Assembly: GCA_021286855.1 (NCBI GenBank)
Contig: JAJTBO010000016.1
Location: 1 to 64,000 of the forward strand
Direction of reading: 5' to 3'
Origin: Hyphomicrobiales bacterium
GTDB taxonomy: Bacteria > Pseudomonadota > Alphaproteobacteria > Rhizobiales > Ancalomicrobiaceae
Length of the DNA: 64,000 nt
Positions 44,522 through 53,144 of this stretch are shown piece by piece; positions within the stretch are counted from its first letter, which is position 1, and the number at the start of each line of letters is the position of its first letter. The translations under genes and the position numbers were made by a program. Below the pieces are notes generated by a model that worked only from the letters and a program-made list of their open reading frames with translations, was not told where the DNA came from and ran no database searches.

Positions 44522-44554
44522 AAGGCCATCGCGCCGGATCGACGGGAGGGACGG

Positions 44555-45376
44555 ATGGCGGTGCGGGGACGACCGAGGGGGACGGGACGGCCGTCGGCGG
44601 AGAGCGTCGGCGCGGTGCAGGCGCTCGATCGGGCGCTGAAGCTCTGCGCGGTTCTCGCCGAGGCGGACGGCACGACCCTGACCGGGGCGGCGGAGCGCTC
44701 CGGCCTGCCGGTCTCGACCGTGCATCGGCTGCTGGCGACGTTGGCCGCGCACGGCTGGGTGGAGGCGGACGAAGGGGATCGGACCTGGGCGATCGGGGTC
44801 GAGGCGTTTCGGGTCGGTCAGGCGTTTCAGAGGCGGGTGAAGCCGACGACGGCGGCGCTGCCGGTGATGCGCGACCTGATGGAGGAGACCGGCGAGACCG
44901 CCAATCTCGGCCTGTTCGAGGGCGGCGACGCGGTGTTCGTGGCGCAGGTGGAGAGCCGCGAGCCGATCCGCGCCTTCTTCCGAGCCGGCGAACGGCGCGC
45001 CGCGCACGCCTCCGGCATCGGCAAGGCGCTGCTCGCAGCGCAGCCCGCCGATCGGGTGGCGCGCTGGCTGAAGGGGCGGACGCTCGAGCGCTACACGGCG
45101 CAGACGATCGTGACGTCCGAGGGCCTCGTCGCCGCGCTCGCCGAGATCCGGGCGCGGGGTTTCGCCATCGACGACGAGGAGCGCAGCGCCGGCATGCGCT
45201 GCATCGCGGCGGCGATCCGGGACGAGGCCGGAGAAGCGGTGGCGGCGTTGTCGATCTCGGGGCCGACGCAGCGCCTCGATCGCGAACGGTTGGAGCGGCT
45301 CGGACCGCTGGTGCGGGCGGCGGCCGACAGGGTCACCCGGGCGATCGGCGGGCGGACGCCCGATCCTTGCGTGTGA
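44555..45376 (+). CDS. IclR family transcriptional regulator, likely of the glc genes
   Basis: 273 residues: an N-terminal winged helix-turn-helix (VQALDRALKLCAVLAEADG; LTGAAERSGLPVSTVHRLLA, split here) and the IclR effector domain (GLFEGGDAVFVAQVES; RRAAHASGIGKALLA; IDDEERSAGMRCIAAAI). The ATG at 44555 has GGGAGGG four bases upstream. An earlier ATG at 44504 has no ribosome site and sits on a candidate operator. Its divergent position next to glcB suggests it controls glycolate/glyoxylate genes. E. coli uses the GntR-type GlcC instead. Confidence 0.88.
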   Translation: MAVRGRPRGTGRPSAESVGAVQALDRALKLCAVLAEADGTTLTGAAERSGLPVSTVHRLLATLAAHGWVEADEGDRTWAIGVEAFRVGQAFQRRVKPTTAALPVMRDLMEETGETANLGLFEGGDAVFVAQVESREPIRAFFRAGERRAAHASGIGKALLAAQPADRVARWLKGRTLERYTAQTIVTSEGLVAALAEIRARGFAIDDEERSAGMRCIAAAIRDEAGEAVAALSISGPTQRLDRERLERLGPLVRAAADRVTRAIGGRTPDPCV

Positions 45377-45453
45377 GACGGAAAATTTCACGCTTTCTCA
45401 GCGAAATCGAGTCATGCTCCGATCGAGAGTGGAGCTTGCGAGATCGGCGGGAC

Positions 45454-46590
45454 ATGGCGAATTCGAATTGGCGGGTGTCGGTCAGCGAGGACCCGCAGGA
45501 CATCGCGCGGCTGGTCGGCGTCGATCGCGCCGATCTGGAGCGGTCGCCGTTCCAGCGGGCGCAATGGCTCGAGACGTGGTTCGGCGCCTTCGCCCAGCCG
45601 GCCGAGGCGCGGGTCTTCGCCGCGTCGATCGAGAACGCGGAGACCGGCGAGCCGGTCTTCGTGCTGCCGCTCCGGGTCGAGAGCCGCGGCGGCATCGTGC
45701 GGCTCGAGGCCTGGGACGGCGGCGTCTCGGACTACAACGCCCCGGTGCTCTCCAAGAGCTTCGCGCCCAGCGCCGACGACATGCGCCATCTGTGGTCCGA
45801 CCTGCTCGGGGCGCTACCGCGCGCCGACGTGATCGAGCTCGAAAAGGTGCCGTCGATCGTCGGTTCGATCGGCAATCCGTTGCTCGAGGTCGACGGCGTC
45901 GTCACGTCGCGCTTCACCCGCCACCCGCTGCCGTTGCCGCAAGACGGCGACTTCGAGGCGTTGCGGGCCGCCCGTTTCGATCCGAGCCATCGTCGATCGC
46001 TCGCCAAGAAGCGGCGCAAGTTGCAGAACAAGGGCCGGCTCGAGTTCGCCCTTCTCGGCGGCGTCGACGCGCTGCCGACGCTCGATCTGATCCTCGGATG
46101 GCGGGGCGAGCGCTTCGGCGAGAAGAACCAACCGGAAGAGATGCGACGCGTCGACGCCTTCTATCGGGCGCTGTGCGGCCATACCGACATCGCGCGCGTC
46201 GGGCGATTGACCCTCGACGGGCGGATCATCGCCGGCTGTTTCGGCACGCTCACCGAAGGCACCTTCCAACTGTTGGCGGTGGCGCACGACGGCGCCTTCA
46301 AGAACTGGTCGCCCGGCCTCCTGGCGATCGAGAGCTCGATCGCGCTGATGTGCGCGCAAGGGGTGACGGTCTACGACTTCACCATCGGCGACGAGCCCTA
46401 CAAGCTCGACTTCGGCGTCGACAACGAGAAGCTCTACGCGCTTCGCGCCGGCCTGACCTGGAAGGGCTGCCTCTACCTGCGCTCGCGGACCGCGTTCCGC
46501 CGTCTGAGAGACTGGTGGCGGGAACGCCGGGCCAAGGGCGCGGCGACCCCGACGCCGGTCGAACCGGCCGGCGAGGCGGAAGCCGCCTGA
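45454..46590 (+). CDS. bcsL: CelD/BcsL family acetyltransferase
   Basis: A 378-residue FemAB-like GNAT protein of the Acetyltransf_6 type (FQRAQWLETWFGAF; LPLRVESRGG; FDPSHRRSLAKKRRKLQNKG; LLAVAHDGAFKNWSPGLLAI; VYDFTIGDEPYKLDFG). In Agrobacterium a member of this family (CelD/BcsL) belongs to the cellulose genes, and here it lies directly beside the bcs operon, convergent with bcsN. It could modify cellulose or a lipid-linked sugar; the reaction is unknown. Its usual partner BcsM (a zinc amidohydrolase) is not seen here. Confidence 0.78.
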   Translation: MANSNWRVSVSEDPQDIARLVGVDRADLERSPFQRAQWLETWFGAFAQPAEARVFAASIENAETGEPVFVLPLRVESRGGIVRLEAWDGGVSDYNAPVLSKSFAPSADDMRHLWSDLLGALPRADVIELEKVPSIVGSIGNPLLEVDGVVTSRFTRHPLPLPQDGDFEALRAARFDPSHRRSLAKKRRKLQNKGRLEFALLGGVDALPTLDLILGWRGERFGEKNQPEEMRRVDAFYRALCGHTDIARVGRLTLDGRIIAGCFGTLTEGTFQLLAVAHDGAFKNWSPGLLAIESSIALMCAQGVTVYDFTIGDEPYKLDFGVDNEKLYALRAGLTWKGCLYLRSRTAFRRLRDWWRERRAKGAATPTPVEPAGEAEAA

Positions 46591-46666
46591 CGCTGCGACA
46601 CTCCCTCGAATTTTCGAAGACCAGATCGCGACGCCGACCGGGCGAACGCGCGGCGGAAACGACGAG

Positions 46667-46697
46667 AGGACGCCGCATGGGTCGGATGCGGCGTCCT
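46667..46697. terminator. Hairpin between convergent bcsL and bcsN
   Basis: AGGACGCCGCAT (46667-46678), a 7-base loop and ATGCGGCGTCCT (46686-46697): perfect 12-base arms in the 128-base gap between two gene ends, so it can act on both strands. There is no T run. Confidence 0.62.
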
Positions 46698-46718
46698 CAT
46701 CCGGACAGCGCCGGTCGT

Positions 46719-47585
46719 TCAGCCGCCCGACGGCAGGGGGATCGGGGCGGCGACGGTGGCGGGAGCCTCCGGTTTCGGGTCGCTCGTCGGCGCGACGGCG
46801 GCGATCTTGCGAGGCGCGGTTCGCGGTTTCGCCGTTTCGACGACGCGGCGCGGCGTGGCGGGAGCGGTCGCGATCGGGGCGGCCGCCGAGGGATAGCCGG
46901 CGCTGGCGAGCGCATCGGCGCCGGCGATCGGCGCAGCCGTCGAGGACGACGTCGCTGCGAGATCTGTCCTCAGACGCAGGCCCTCGGCGAGGGCGGCGAG
47001 GCGCTCTTCGCCGACGCCCTTGCGGCACAGGCGGACGCGCACCGAAAGCTCGTTCGACGTCACGGCGCTCACCTCGAGGCCGAGCACGCGGGTGGAGGAG
47101 GCGACGCGCGGACGCGCTTCGGCGGTCGACCAGGCGTAGAGGCAGGCGACGTCGCCGGACGAGCCGGTGGCGACGCCGATCGGGCCGTTCGGACCGGCGA
47201 CGACGCGCGGCGACACGGACATGGCGACGCCGGGCAGGGCCTCGGCCATCTCCGCCTCGATGGTCTCGGCGTCGATCCGGGAGGACGCGCCGCGGCGTTC
47301 GCGCGCGGTGATCTCGATGCGGTTGTCACCGACGCGGGCGGCGTCGCCGGCGAGAGTGACGGTCTGTTTCACGACCTCGTCGGGGCCGCGACGCTCGACC
47401 ACCGAGACGACCGCGCCGGCTTCGGCCGGCAGGGTCGCGAGAGCGCGGTCGGCCGGCTGGGCGACGCCGAGCGTGGCGGAGGCCCCGCCGGCGAGCGTCG
47501 CCGGGTCGGAGATCGACGAGCAGCCGGCGAGGACGGCGGCGAGCGCGGTCGCAGCGAGGAGAGGCAGGACGGCGGAGCGGCGCAT
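46719..47585 (-). CDS. bcsN: Cellulose biosynthesis protein BcsN (lipoprotein)
   Basis: 288 residues with a lipoprotein signal (lipobox LAGC, Cys22) followed by a region matching the BcsN family known from Agrobacterium and relatives. A Pro/Ala-rich low-complexity tail covers the last 70 residues. BcsN is specific to alphaproteobacterial (type III) cellulose operons and its function is unknown; the lipid anchor points to the periplasm or outer membrane. Here it is the last gene of the operon, five bases after bcsK, rather than leading it. Confidence 0.8.
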   Translation of the reverse strand: MRRSAVLPLLAATALAAVLAGCSSISDPATLAGGASATLGVAQPADRALATLPAEAGAVVSVVERRGPDEVVKQTVTLAGDAARVGDNRIEITARERRGASSRIDAETIEAEMAEALPGVAMSVSPRVVAGPNGPIGVATGSSGDVACLYAWSTAEARPRVASSTRVLGLEVSAVTSNELSVRVRLCRKGVGEERLAALAEGLRLRTDLAATSSSTAAPIAGADALASAGYPSAAAPIATAPATPRRVVETAKPRTAPRKIAAVAPTSDPKPEAPATVAAPIPLPSGG

Positions 47586-47590
47586 GTCGG

Positions 47591-49558
47591 CTATCTCCGA
47601 TAGGCGAGGGGGCTGGTGGCGGCCAATCCGGCCCGGCTCTCGCGGGTCGAGAGCTGGCCGTCGAGGAGCACGAAGACGTCGTGCGCCTCGTTCAGGCGGC
47701 CGAGGTGATAGAGCGACCAACCGCGCATCGCCATCAGATCGCGCGGTTCGGCGGCGTGGGCGCGGCGGCGGTCGAGCGTGTCGAGGGTCGAGCGCCAATC
47801 CTCGTGATCGAAATGGGCGATCGCCTGCTGGGCGAGGACGATGCGGCCGATCTCGTCGCGACGGGCCGGAGCGAGGCCGCCGGAGGCGGCGACGCGGGCG
47901 GCGTCGGCGGTGCGGCCGGAGCGCAGATGGGCGAGCGCCTGACCATAGGCGGCCTCGGCGGCGGCGCGGCCGTCGCCGCGGCGCGCCGCTTCGAAGGCGA
48001 CGGCGGCTTCTTCCGCGCGCTTCGCCTCCATCAGGCACCAGCCGAGCGCGAGCGCCTGCGAGGCCTCTCGCGCGGGACCGAGGCCTTCGGCGAGACGGGC
48101 CGGACAGGCCTTGGCGCGCGGCGCGGCGGCGGCGGCGCGACGGGCGGGATCGTCGAAGCGCAGCGCCGGCAGGTCGGGGAAACGGCCGCGATAGTCGGCG
48201 TCGAGGCGGGCGAATTCGGTCTTCTCGTGCAACGCCTTCAGGGCGAGCAGGTGGCCTTCGGCCGACTTGACCGAGGGCCGCCACGCCATCGCCTTGGCGA
48301 ACCAGGCGGCGGCGGCGTGATACTGACGCGCGCCGTGGGCGTACCAACCGAGCGCCTGGGCGGCGTCGCCGGATTCGAGCTTTTCGGTCAGCTCGGCGAA
48401 GCGGGCGAGACGGTCGGCGGCGATCGCCGGCGGCTTCGGACGGGTCAGATCCGAAGCGACGAGATCGAGGAACTGCGAGGCGACCTCGGCGTCGTCGAGG
48501 GCGGTCATGGCGAGCGTCGCCGCCTCGTCGCGACGGCCGTGCGCGACGCGGGCGACGACCCCGCCGAGAACGGCCTTGGCGCCGCCGCCGCGCATTCCGG
48601 CGAGGTCGAACCAACGTTCGGCGGCGGCGAAATCCTTGCGGCGGTGGTCGACCCAGCCGAGCAGGAGGGCGTCGTCGGCGGCGGCGTCGGGGAGGCCTGC
48701 GGCGCGAACGACGCGCTCGAGATCGGCGGCGGGCGGCGCGCCGGCGGCTTCGGTCTTGAGCCAGTCGCCGAGCGCGGCGCGGGCCAGATCGAGGCGAAGA
48801 GGCTCGAATTCGCCTTTGCCGTCGGGGCCGATCTTTTCTTCGGAGAGCAGCGAGACGGCGTCCTTCGCGCCGAGGGCGGCGACGGCCTTGCGGACGGCGC
48901 CGAGACGCTCGTCGCGGCTCTTCGCGCCGGCGAGGGCGGCATGATAGAGCTCGAGCGCGCGGTCGTGCGCGCCGGTGTGGGCGGCGGCCTCGGCGACGCG
49001 CCAGGTCACGTCGAGATCGCCGTCGCCGAGCAACAGCGGCTCGCGTTCGGCGATCTTCTGCGTTTCGTTCCAGTCGCCGGCGTCGGAGGCCTTGACCAGG
49101 GCGAGGCGGAGCTCCTTGCGGCGCAGCTTGTCGACGAGATCCTGCGACGGCCGCCAACCGGGCTGGCGGGCGGTGCGGCGTTCGATCTCCAGCTTGAGGC
49201 GGTCGATCTGGTCCTTGCCGTAGAGATCCCACAGGGCCTGTTCGTCGGAGGCGCCGGGGCGATAGAGGTCGGCCGGTGGCTCCCAACCGGGGTAGAGGGC
49301 GCGCAGACGGCGGATCTCGGCCTCGACGCGGGTGGTGGCGCGCTGCGAGGCGTAGTAGCGCAGGGCGCTCTCGTCGACGCGGACCTCGGCGGCGGGCGCG
49401 GCCGGCGCGACGGTCTCCGGCGCGGCCGGAACGGTCTCGATCGCCGCCGGGGAGGGGGCGACGGCGGGCGCTTCGGCGGCCCGAGAGGCGAGGCTCGGCG
49501 CGGCGATCGAGCCGAGGAGCGCGAGCGCGAGGGGCAGACGGCGGGCGATCACCAGCAT
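47591..49558 (-). CDS. bcsK: TPR protein of the cellulose operon (BcsK-like)
   Basis: 655 residues: a signal sequence (LPLALALLGSIAAPSLASRA), an Ala/Pro linker to about residue 60, then helical TPR-like repeats to the end (for example RALELYHAALAGAKSRDERL; AVAFEAARRGDGRAAAEAAY; RSLYHLGRLNEAHDVF-type units). Type III cellulose clusters carry such a periplasmic TPR protein, which may scaffold export as the TPR half of BcsC does. No beta-barrel domain follows. It overlaps the end of bcsZ by 10 bases. The exact orthology to BcsK is inferred from position. Confidence 0.75.
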   Translation of the reverse strand: MLVIARRLPLALALLGSIAAPSLASRAAEAPAVAPSPAAIETVPAAPETVAPAAPAAEVRVDESALRYYASQRATTRVEAEIRRLRALYPGWEPPADLYRPGASDEQALWDLYGKDQIDRLKLEIERRTARQPGWRPSQDLVDKLRRKELRLALVKASDAGDWNETQKIAEREPLLLGDGDLDVTWRVAEAAAHTGAHDRALELYHAALAGAKSRDERLGAVRKAVAALGAKDAVSLLSEEKIGPDGKGEFEPLRLDLARAALGDWLKTEAAGAPPAADLERVVRAAGLPDAAADDALLLGWVDHRRKDFAAAERWFDLAGMRGGGAKAVLGGVVARVAHGRRDEAATLAMTALDDAEVASQFLDLVASDLTRPKPPAIAADRLARFAELTEKLESGDAAQALGWYAHGARQYHAAAAWFAKAMAWRPSVKSAEGHLLALKALHEKTEFARLDADYRGRFPDLPALRFDDPARRAAAAAPRAKACPARLAEGLGPAREASQALALGWCLMEAKRAEEAAVAFEAARRGDGRAAAEAAYGQALAHLRSGRTADAARVAASGGLAPARRDEIGRIVLAQQAIAHFDHEDWRSTLDTLDRRRAHAAEPRDLMAMRGWSLYHLGRLNEAHDVFVLLDGQLSTRESRAGLAATSPLAYRR

Positions 49559-50679
49559 GTCGGGTGCCTCATCTCGACCGCGATCAGCGCCAGGGCGCGC
49601 AGGGTCGCGGGATAGTAGTGGTCGACGTCCGCGGTGCGCAGAGCGTCCGGGATGCGGGTCCCTTCGAGGGCGCAGGCGACGAGCGCGGCGACGGCGCGAT
49701 AGCCGGGGTCGGCGAAGGATTCGAGGTCGCGGCCGCCGGCGAGGTCGACGACGGCCATGGCGGGGGCGTCGGCGCCCTCCTTCGACCAGCGCGTCATGAA
49801 GGGCGCGAGCGCCTCGCGTTTCACGCCGGCGGTCCAGGCGAGATAGAGCGGCACGCGCACCGCGTTGTAGCCGAAGACGGCGGGGAAGCCGTCGGCGGGG
49901 ACCGGATCGTGGCCGGCCAGCGAAAGCCATTCGGCCGGCAGGCCGGTCGCGCCGCGGCCGCTCGCGAGGATCTTCGCGCCGGCGGCGGCGAGGCCGCTCC
50001 AGTCGCGATCGGGCACGAGCCGGTCGAAGTCGGCGAAGGCCGGGAAGATCCAATAGGAGGGATTGATCACCGGACCGTCGCGGCGGTCGCCGGCGCGGAA
50101 GCCGGCGACGGCCGGCAGCAGCGTCGGGCCCCAGGCGGTCTTGACGACGTTGCGGTCCCAGACGGCGCGGGCGAGGCGGCGACCGGCGGCGGCGAACGCG
50201 GGGTCGGACCAGGCGTCGCCGGCCTGGAGCAGCGCCCAGGCGATCAGCACGTCGCCGTCGCTGGCGTTGTTGGGATCCCGGACGTTGGGGGCGGGGCCGG
50301 GTTGCCAGCGCCAGGAGGCGAGGCCGTCGGGGCGCAGGAAGAGATTGGCGCGGGTCCAGGTCCAGATCCGGCGGAAGGCGTCGCGATCGTCGGCGGCCAG
50401 CGCCAGGAGCATGCCGTAGCCCTGGCTCTCGGAATGGCTGACGCCGCCGTTGACGTCGTCGACGACGCGGCCCTCGGGCGTGACGAAGCGGGCGGCATAG
50501 GCGGTCCACAGGCCCGGCACGGTCAGTCGGCCGGCGAGCGGGGCGACGACCCCGCTCGGCGCGGCGACGGCGTCGGTCGGCTCGCCCTCGGGCAGGCCGA
50601 GCAGGCCGACGCCGAGCGTCGCGACGAAGATCGCCGCGAGGCCGAGACGCAAGAGGGGGCCGAAGCGTCGGACGGTCAC
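49549..50679 (-). CDS. bcsZ: Cellulose operon endoglucanase (glycoside hydrolase family 8)
   Basis: 376 residues with an N-terminal signal/anchor (LLRLGLAAIFVATLGVGLLG) and a GH8 (alpha/alpha)6 barrel. The acid catalyst Glu84 lies in SHSESQGYGM, and ASDGDVLIAWAL holds a conserved sugar-binding Asp. At the place of the usual base Asp (YDAxR) there is Asn272 in FGYNAVRVPLYL, as in GH8 types that place the base elsewhere. It trims nascent or disordered cellulose in the periplasm. The GTG start at 50679 overlaps the bcsB stop (GTGA) and has GGAG seven bases upstream. Confidence 0.9.
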   Translation of the reverse strand: MTVRRFGPLLRLGLAAIFVATLGVGLLGLPEGEPTDAVAAPSGVVAPLAGRLTVPGLWTAYAARFVTPEGRVVDDVNGGVSHSESQGYGMLLALAADDRDAFRRIWTWTRANLFLRPDGLASWRWQPGPAPNVRDPNNASDGDVLIAWALLQAGDAWSDPAFAAAGRRLARAVWDRNVVKTAWGPTLLPAVAGFRAGDRRDGPVINPSYWIFPAFADFDRLVPDRDWSGLAAAGAKILASGRGATGLPAEWLSLAGHDPVPADGFPAVFGYNAVRVPLYLAWTAGVKREALAPFMTRWSKEGADAPAMAVVDLAGGRDLESFADPGYRAVAALVACALEGTRIPDALRTADVDHYYPATLRALALIAVEMRHPTCW

Positions 50680-53120
50680 GCGCGCACTCCGACATGGGGC
50701 AACAGGCGGGCGGTGGCGAAGCCGAGCAGGCCGGTCGCGGCGAGCGCCATCAGGGCGAAGACGATGGGGTGTTCGCCGATCCAGCCGGCGGCGATCAGGC
50801 GCAGGTTGCCGGGGGTCGGGCTCGCCGTCATGAAGAAACCGCGCGGCTTGGTCGCGCCGGTCTCGATTTCGTCGGAGGCCTTGTCCCAGGCGACGACGTC
50901 GCCGGAGAGCGAGGCCCAGCGATCGCCTTCGGTCAGGGCTTCGACGCCTTCGGCGAGCGCCGCGGCGGTGGCGGCGGTGGTCAGGGTCCAGACGCCGCCG
51001 TTCGGCGACAGGGCCTGGGCGAAGACGACGCCGGTGGTGGCGCGCGGCGCGAACCGGGGCAGCGGGGCCTCGGCGCCGAGGACCGGTTCGAACGAGCGCC
51101 GCAGACGGGTCTCGGCGCCGCGCAGGAAAGCGGCGGGCGACCAGGGGCTCTCGATCGAGCGTCGCCATTCGTCGACGAGGTCCTTGCGGCCGGGTTCGGC
51201 GAGCGGACGGAACTGGAGCGTTCCGGTGACGATCGGGTCGAGGCTGGGTTCGAGCGCGGCGAGACGCAGCGCCGCGGCGCGGCGGGCGACCGGATCGATC
51301 GGGCCGCCGACGTCGGAGACGCGTTCGAAGGCGGCGGGGCGTCGACGCCAGGCGTCGTGTACGGCGACCGGCTCGACCCCGACGGCGCCGGAGACGGTCG
51401 CCGGCAGGTCGGAGAAGGCGCCGATCACCCAGGCCGAGGGCGCATCGGTCGGCGGGTTGCGGAAGGCGATCTCGGGCGCGCCGAGACGGCCGTCGGCGAC
51501 GGCGATGCGGGTGGTCAGAGTGGCGATCGCCGCCAGGGTCTCCGGATCGGGGCGCGGCGCCCAGATCTTCGGCCGGGTGGCCGGGTCGAGCGCGGCGAAG
51601 ACGCCGGCCGCGGAGGCGGCGAGGTCGGGCAGGCGCGCGGCGCGGGCGAAGGTCGGGAAGGTCAGGCGGCTCTGGTCGACGAACAGGAAGCGCTTGCCGG
51701 CGTCGATCTGGACGGCGGCGTCGCAGGCCTGGTCGTCGGGATGGGGCACCGAAGCCTCGATCTCCAGCCGGTTGCGGCCGGGCCGGAAGGCGGAGAGCGG
51801 CAGTTCGATCAGGCGGTCTGCGAAGATCTCGCCGGCGTGGGCGGAGAGCGGCGCGCCGGCGATCTGGCGGCCGTTGACGCGGATGGTCAGGCGGCTCTTG
51901 CGATCGAGGCCCGGCGCGTGGCCTCCGGCGAGGTTCAACGCCACCTTGGCGTAGTCGGCGGGGTAGAAGTCGGCGGGCAGGCGCAGGTCGACGGCGGTTC
52001 GGAACAGGCGGCCGGTGAACTCGGTCGAGGTCGCGCCGAGATCGGCGAAGCTGCTGATCTCGCCGCCTTCGACGACGCGGCCGCCGATCGTGCGGCGGGC
52101 GAGCCGGCCGGCTTCGGAGCCTTCGAGCTCGCGGCCGGCCTGGGCGATCTGACCGATCACCCGATCGAGGGTGGCGGCGTCTTCCGGGACGGCGAGGACG
52201 AGGCGGCTCGGATCGGGATCGTCGAGCAGGGCGACGACGTCGCTCGGCAGTTCGGCGGTGGCGGGCAGCGCGCCGCGGGCCTCGGCCCCGATCAGCACGT
52301 CGACGCCGGGACCGGTTCCGGGCGTCTTGCGGATCGAGACGACCGGGTCGAGCCAGCCGCCGGCGATGGCGATCGCCTGGGCGAGGCGCAGCAGTCGGTC
52401 GAGGCGGGCGGGGTCGGGATCCTGGCCGACGACGAGGCGCAGACGGACGCGGCCGGTCTCGTCGGGCGAGACGTCGGCGAGATCGGCGAGGCTGCGCCGC
52501 TCCGGCGCGAAGCCGTCGGCGAAGACGAGGCCGGAATGGGCGCGGTCGATCTCGGTCCACAATTCGTAGGTCGAGGCGGTCGAACATTCGACGCGGTGAC
52601 GCTGTTCGGCGACGACGCGAAGCGCGTTCCAGCCGGCGTGCAGCGCGCCGGTCGGCAGGGTCACTTCGACAGTGCGGGCGGCGCCGTTGGCGGAAACCGG
52701 GAAGGAGCCGACCGGCCGATCGTCGACGGAGACGGTGAGGCGGGAGGCCTCCGGCATCACCGAGACGGCGGCGACGTGGGTCAGACGCAGGCGCGGCCGG
52801 GCGGCGGCCTCGGCGGCGGTCAGGTAGATCGGCCAGAGGATCTCGTCGTGCTCGCCGGCGAGCTTGGTCGAGCGACCGAGCGAGGGAAGACGGCGCAACA
52901 CACCGGTCTCGGCGGCGGCGATGGCGACGTTGTCGCTCGGCCGGACGGCGCGGTCGGCCGCGATGCGGCGCGGCGCCGATTCGCTCGCCTCGGCGGCGGG
53001 CGCGGCGCCGGTCGGGACGAGGACCACCGGTTGGGCGGCGAGGGACGCCGCGGTCGTCCAGGCGAGGCACGCTGCGGCGAGCGCGAGGCGGGGGGGCGGC
53101 AGTCGGGTCTTGGTCGCCAT
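50676..53120 (-). CDS. bcsB: Cellulose synthase regulatory subunit BcsB
   Basis: 814 residues: signal peptide (ALAAACLAWTTAASLAA), a large periplasmic part with jelly-roll/flavodoxin-like repeats (RLTVSVDDRPVGSFPV; LTIRVNGRQIAGAPLS) and a single C-terminal helix (VFALMALAATGLLGFATARL). BcsB caps BcsA on the periplasmic face and guides the glucan, and its C-terminal anchor is essential for synthesis. It is 24 bases after bcsA and overlaps bcsZ by four. Confidence 0.93.
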   Translation of the reverse strand: MATKTRLPPPRLALAAACLAWTTAASLAAQPVVLVPTGAAPAAEASESAPRRIAADRAVRPSDNVAIAAAETGVLRRLPSLGRSTKLAGEHDEILWPIYLTAAEAAARPRLRLTHVAAVSVMPEASRLTVSVDDRPVGSFPVSANGAARTVEVTLPTGALHAGWNALRVVAEQRHRVECSTASTYELWTEIDRAHSGLVFADGFAPERRSLADLADVSPDETGRVRLRLVVGQDPDPARLDRLLRLAQAIAIAGGWLDPVVSIRKTPGTGPGVDVLIGAEARGALPATAELPSDVVALLDDPDPSRLVLAVPEDAATLDRVIGQIAQAGRELEGSEAGRLARRTIGGRVVEGGEISSFADLGATSTEFTGRLFRTAVDLRLPADFYPADYAKVALNLAGGHAPGLDRKSRLTIRVNGRQIAGAPLSAHAGEIFADRLIELPLSAFRPGRNRLEIEASVPHPDDQACDAAVQIDAGKRFLFVDQSRLTFPTFARAARLPDLAASAAGVFAALDPATRPKIWAPRPDPETLAAIATLTTRIAVADGRLGAPEIAFRNPPTDAPSAWVIGAFSDLPATVSGAVGVEPVAVHDAWRRRPAAFERVSDVGGPIDPVARRAAALRLAALEPSLDPIVTGTLQFRPLAEPGRKDLVDEWRRSIESPWSPAAFLRGAETRLRRSFEPVLGAEAPLPRFAPRATTGVVFAQALSPNGGVWTLTTAATAAALAEGVEALTEGDRWASLSGDVVAWDKASDEIETGATKPRGFFMTASPTPGNLRLIAAGWIGEHPIVFALMALAATGLLGFATARLLPHVGVRA

Positions 53121-53144
53121 TTCGTCAGCTCCGGAGGAACGCCG

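Noticed and set aside
44504..44554. Upstream ATG for the IclR gene
   Set aside because: No ribosome site, and it overlaps a candidate operator; the ATG at 44555 has GGGAGGG correctly spaced.
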